Positions 62,301-64,000 of a stretch of 64,000 nt of DNA are shown here, in pieces. Each line of letters begins with the position of its first letter. The first letter of the stretch is position 1. The notes beneath the pieces were generated by a model. The model did no database searches. It was not told where the DNA came from and worked only from the letters and a program-made list of their open reading frames with translations. The DNA comes from Candidatus Thiothrix sulfatifontis (GTDB lineage: Bacteria; Pseudomonadota; Gammaproteobacteria; Thiotrichales; Thiotrichaceae): assembly GCA_022828425.1 (NCBI GenBank), contig CP094685.1:62001-126000 (forward strand). The letters run 5' to 3'. Position numbers and translations under genes: made by a program.

Positions 62301-63286
62301 GGGGGCAACTCGACGACGCTCTCCAAATTTACCAAGATGGCATATCTATCCGTGAGAAGCTGGACGATGTGCGCGGAAAAGCGGTGACGATGGGAAAGAT
62401 CGCGTATATCCTGCAAGCCCGTGGTCAACTCGACGAGGCGCTCAACATCCGGCAAACCGAAGAACTCCCCGTCTATGAGAAGCTGGGCGATGTGCGCGGA
62501 AAAGCGGTGACGATGGGAAAGATCGCGGACATCCTGCAAGCCCGTGGTCAACTCGACGAGGCGCTCAACATCCGTGAGAATCATGAGCTACCCGTCTATG
62601 AGAAGCTCGGCGATGTGCGCTCCAAAGCGGTGACGATGGGTCAGATCGCGGACATCTTGCAAGCACGTGGTCAACTCGACGAGGCGCTCAACATCCGGCA
62701 AACCGAAGAACTCCCCGTCTATGAGAAGCTCGGCGATGTGCGCTCCAAAGCGGTGACGATGGGTCAGATCGCGGACATTCTGCAAGTGCGAGGTCAACTC
62801 GACGAAGCACTCAACAAGTTGAATGAAACACTACCCGTGTATGAGAAGCTGGGCGATGTGCGCTCCAAAGCGGTGACGATGGGAAAGATCGCGGACATCC
62901 TGCAAGCGCGAGGTCAACCCGACGAGGCGCTCAACAAGTTGAATGAAACACTACCCGTGTATGAGAAGCTGGGCGATGTGCGCTCCAAAGCGGTGACGAT
63001 GGGAAAGATCGCGGGCATCCTGCAAGCCCGTGGTCAACTCAACGAGGCACGCAACATGCTGAATGAAACGCTACCCGTGTATGAGAAGCTCGGCGACGTG
63101 CGCTCGCTGCTGGTCGGTCGTGCCAACCTTGCCATGCTGCTGTGGCAAATGGATGCAGCCGCCAACGCTGCCCGCGTACAGGAATTGCTGTGTCTGGCAC
63201 TGACCGATGCCCGCCGTTTGCAAATCCCCGAAGCCGGAAGCATTGAAAATATCCTCACGCAAAAGGGCTTGTCTTGCGACCAATAA
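59384..63286 (+). CDS. CHAT protease - STAND NTPase - TPR-array protein
   Basis: A 1300-residue protein. Residues about 90-350 form a CHAT domain (caspase-HetF-associated protease): HLPWELLHD, then His206 in IHFSGHAD and Cys254 in VFLSGCRTGE, plus VVLGWALPVGD. Residues about 380-640 are a STAND-type P-loop NTPase: FIGRR, the Walker A GMGGLGKSS (Lys412), Walker B LLLVFDDFEQN (Asp near 488) and VIVTSRF. A helical part follows, then from residue 869 to about 1233 nine near-identical TPR-like units of about 40 residues (EKLGDVR-K-AVTMGKIADILQ pattern) and a degenerate tenth. The ATG at 59384 has AGGA 6 bases upstream. By analogy with CHAT-STAND proteins, the TPRs probably sense a trigger and the protease is released on oligomerisation; the target is unknown. 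Confidence 0.88.
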   Translation: MQHYTLELFRKDDTRFELRVFDGALWLTFPLIEQVEVDALLTLAAENYRVNAPDLEQRGQDLFGWVDRHSNGWLRRVRAMQQPMTLVLDVREAGLRHLPWELLHDGAQFLCADPFQWFTPLRRVTPAERKQDWQPQKRQLGVLFMASSPEDVRPVLDFEAEESGILQATARKPLDLQVEESGSLQGLAERLTERADSPDVIHFSGHADIDKASGQPVFLLEDEVGRCAPATPQALAKTLRDANSAPRVVFLSGCRTGESNQQRDMLSFSEQVVTAGVPVVLGWALPVGDVAASQAAAALYDKLATGFAIAEAVALARQALLENHSPYWHLLRCYVDGSALNPLVAKGKLRLRLHDTPQQFLDAGGRVPVCARTAFIGRRRLLQRSLRCLRAWQGDEAYAEGILLVGMGGLGKSSMAARLIDRLRNSHEAAVCYGGLDETVLVAALGKVLPKAQSLLNDAQQTLEQRLRELFEPEDNPLCAKPLLLVFDDFEQNIPLERRKLGQADYLPASLAVLHTVLQAIHDSQSDTRVIVTSRFAVPVPRPCRLHGENPQTLHAADLKKKLAQLPCLLPVTTGNGQDRDVENALRLRAVEVAAGNPRLLEWLHGVLQERSLPVSALLDKLEQEEARFREDVLISELVDAQTSAVRQTLACAALYRLPVELAAIEALNDDPQTAQHLQTAARVGLVEITPTPDGDHYFVSNMLDSALADTLDVSERQPLAAKASQFLFDATKDGRSEEWSLEIVRLAVLGQKQTIAVEVGYRLAANMLHPHNRYREAEELCQLVLTLGEDFRMLTALSIVEKKLGREQTREHFERAVALLPDTDEGLDDAVLGEKSATLFNYADLLIQQGKTTEALALYQEQVLPLLEKLGDVRGKTVTMGKIADILQARGQLDDALNIRQTEELPVYEKFGDVHEKAVTMGKIGDILQARGQLDEALNIRQTEELPVYEKFGNVHEKAVTMGKIADILLVRGQLDDALQIYQDGISIREKLDDVRGKAVTMGKIAYILQARGQLDEALNIRQTEELPVYEKLGDVRGKAVTMGKIADILQARGQLDEALNIRENHELPVYEKLGDVRSKAVTMGQIADILQARGQLDEALNIRQTEELPVYEKLGDVRSKAVTMGQIADILQVRGQLDEALNKLNETLPVYEKLGDVRSKAVTMGKIADILQARGQPDEALNKLNETLPVYEKLGDVRSKAVTMGKIAGILQARGQLNEARNMLNETLPVYEKLGDVRSLLVGRANLAMLLWQMDAAANAARVQELLCLALTDARRLQIPEAGSIENILTQKGLSCDQ
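61988..63120 (+). repeat. In-frame tandem repeat array coding TPR-like units
   Basis: Nine complete units of 120-126 bases and one decayed unit, each starting GAGAAG and containing a strongly conserved ACGATGGG(T/A)AAGATCGC block. Two flavours occur: units ending with NIRQTEELPVY and, toward the 3' end, units ending with NKLNETLPVY. Neighbouring units are almost identical at DNA level, which suggests recent duplication or gene conversion. Confidence 0.9.
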
Positions 63287-63289
63287 CAC

Positions 63290-63360
63290 CCTCTTGCCCC
63301 CTTCACCCCTTGCGGGGGAAGGGCTGGGGATGGGGGGTAACGGTTCGGAGTGAATATCTC
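63290..63360. repeat. Composite REP-like element after the CHAT gene
   Basis: CCTTCACCCC and GGGGGAAGG form a stem (about 63300-63322) followed by CTGGGGATGGGGGG, the reverse-strand equivalent of the element inside mutL. Next to it CGGTTCGGAGTGAATATCTC resembles the palindrome at 52643-52667. It lies between the CHAT gene and the AbiEi gene and may end CHAT transcription. Confidence 0.65.
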
Positions 63361-63366
63361 CGTGGT

Positions 63367-63403
63367 TTGTTATCCAAAATAATTGCATACTATAACTATG
63401 CAA
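63367..63403 (+). promoter_or_regulatory. Promoter and probable operator of the AbiEi gene
   Basis: TTGTTA (63367-63372) and TATAAC (63391-63396) are 18 bases apart. A 7-base palindrome TTGCATA/TATGCAA (63383-63389 and 63397-63403) surrounds the -10 box and includes the ATG. AbiEi proteins are known to repress their own promoter by binding inverted repeats. The start codon lies so close to the -10 that the transcript may be almost leaderless. Confidence 0.6.
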
Positions 63404-64000
63404 AACACAGATACTGTAAACCATGAGCTTTCACTCCCCGACGGCCTAGTCGTCGATCGCCCGTGGCTACAACGCAAAGGCTACACCCGTTCCCACATCG
63501 ACTACCTCATCCGCTCCGGCAAGTTGCAAAGCGTTGGGCGCGGCGCATACCGCCGACCGGGGCCACCGCTAAAATGGCAACATTTCGTCTATTCCTTGCA
63601 AGAACAAGGCTACCCCATCCATGTGGGCGGGCGTTCCGCACTGGATTTACAAGGTTTTGTCCACTACCTGCCCTTGGGTGGCATCCAGAGCATCGACCTC
63701 TACGGCATCAACAAATTACCCACTTGGTTACAGGAAGCGCAAACCATACCCCTGTTCAAAGCGTGCGGGACGGCTACATTTAGCCCAATGCCACCACAAG
63801 CCCTGACAACCCAGCCATTCGGGCATTGGGATTGGTTATTGTCTTTCGCCACGCCCGAACTCGCCTTATTTGAATTACTCGCCCAAGTCAGGGATGATGC
63901 GGACTTTTCCTTGCTGGATAAATATTTCGAGTCATCTACAATCTTGCGTCCTAGCTTATGCAATGCCCTGCTGCAAACCTGTGGGAGCATCAAAGCCAAA
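63398..64000 (+). CDS. AbiEi-type antitoxin/transcriptional regulator, C-terminus beyond the window
   Basis: The frame is open from the ATG at 63398 to the window edge, 201 codons. The N-terminal winged-helix part reads VDRPWLQRKGYTRSHIDYLI and GKLQSVGRGAYRRPGPPLKW, followed by VYSLQEQGYPIHVGGRSALD and DLYGINKLPTWLQ. This is the layout of AbiEi-like proteins, the antitoxins of type IV AbiE toxin-antitoxin and abortive-infection systems, whose partner AbiEii is a nucleotidyltransferase. The partner gene would lie to the right, outside the window. An alternative in-frame start further down is possible because of the close promoter. Confidence 0.8.
   Translation, partial: MQNTDTVNHELSLPDGLVVDRPWLQRKGYTRSHIDYLIRSGKLQSVGRGAYRRPGPPLKWQHFVYSLQEQGYPIHVGGRSALDLQGFVHYLPLGGIQSIDLYGINKLPTWLQEAQTIPLFKACGTATFSPMPPQALTTQPFGHWDWLLSFATPELALFELLAQVRDDADFSLLDKYFESSTILRPSLCNALLQTCGSIKAK

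Noticed and set aside
61919..62797. Several repeated minus-strand frames
   Set aside because: They mirror the TPR-coding repeats; their repetition comes from the sense gene, not from separate genes.
61988..63120. Regular repeats that could suggest a CRISPR array
   Set aside because: Units are 120-126 bases, in frame, and there are no unique 30-base spacers between short repeats, so it is coding tandem repetition.

Overview
The window reads as a chromosomal segment of a Gammaproteobacterium, most likely of the Thiothrix/Thiotrichales type. That placement is an inference from protein flavour and gene order: a LytTR two-component pair divergent from argH as in Pseudomonas, a mutL-miaA-hfq-hflX cluster, a full Na+-NQR operon with NqrM, and repeat-rich CHAT/STAND proteins. 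Most of it is compact, GC-rich housekeeping DNA with translationally coupled operons. No rRNA or tRNA gene and no CRISPR array was seen.

Layout. 1-2.3 kb: cobalamin nucleotide-loop genes (cobU-cobT-cobS, minus strand) and a gamma-carbonic-anhydrase-like protein. 2.3-7.3 kb: a variable region with a decayed DUF4143 ATPase, a TnpB/omega-RNA-like remnant, a Nudix hydrolase, an AT-rich HNH endonuclease, a BrnT/BrnA toxin-antitoxin pair and a HipA kinase coupled to ycgL. 7.3-13.8 kb: a membrane protein, speA, a DUF1840 protein, a large secreted subtilase and a truncated ATPase fragment. 13.8-20.9 kb: the complete atpIBEFHAGDC operon with a clear sigma70 promoter. 21-28.4 kb: a thioredoxin-fold protein, algR/algZ-like regulators, argH, lspA-ileS. 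28.6-35 kb: Deg-like protease, mutL, miaA, hfq, hflX. 35-44.8 kb: rho, trxA, DUF3108 protein, an orphan response regulator with an Hpt protein, outer-membrane proteins, rph-rdgB-gmhB-plsC and a truncated haemoglobin. 44.9-52.5 kb: typA, an AT-rich methyltransferase/DUF4214 gene, folE, purD, fkpB, DUF1415 protein, rhomboid protease, CBS protein and nqrM. 52.7-58.6 kb: nqrABCDEF (minus strand). 58.9-64 kb: a candidate conflict/defence locus.

The most unusual locus is 58.9-64.0 kb. A small protein resembling the effector-associated constant component EACC1 precedes a 1300-residue protein with an N-terminal CHAT protease (H206/C254), a STAND-type NTPase core (P-loop K412) and a C-terminal array of about nine near-identical 40-residue TPR-like units. 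A long inverted repeat lies between the two genes, and an AbiEi-type antitoxin gene follows, with a palindrome over its promoter and start codon. The protein architecture points to a sensor-NTPase-protease effector, by analogy with CHAT-STAND conflict systems. The 4.1-7.3 kb cluster is a second, smaller defence/toxin cluster.

Several families of short palindromic repeats are scattered through the window: GTAGGGGC-type hairpins at 25.0 and 34.9 kb, a CGGTTCGG-type element at 52.6 and 63.3 kb, and a CCTTCCCCC-type element inside mutL and at 63.3 kb. Two palindromes lie in frame in the MutL linker. Energy genes pair a sodium-pumping NADH dehydrogenase with an ATP synthase whose c-subunit looks proton-type.
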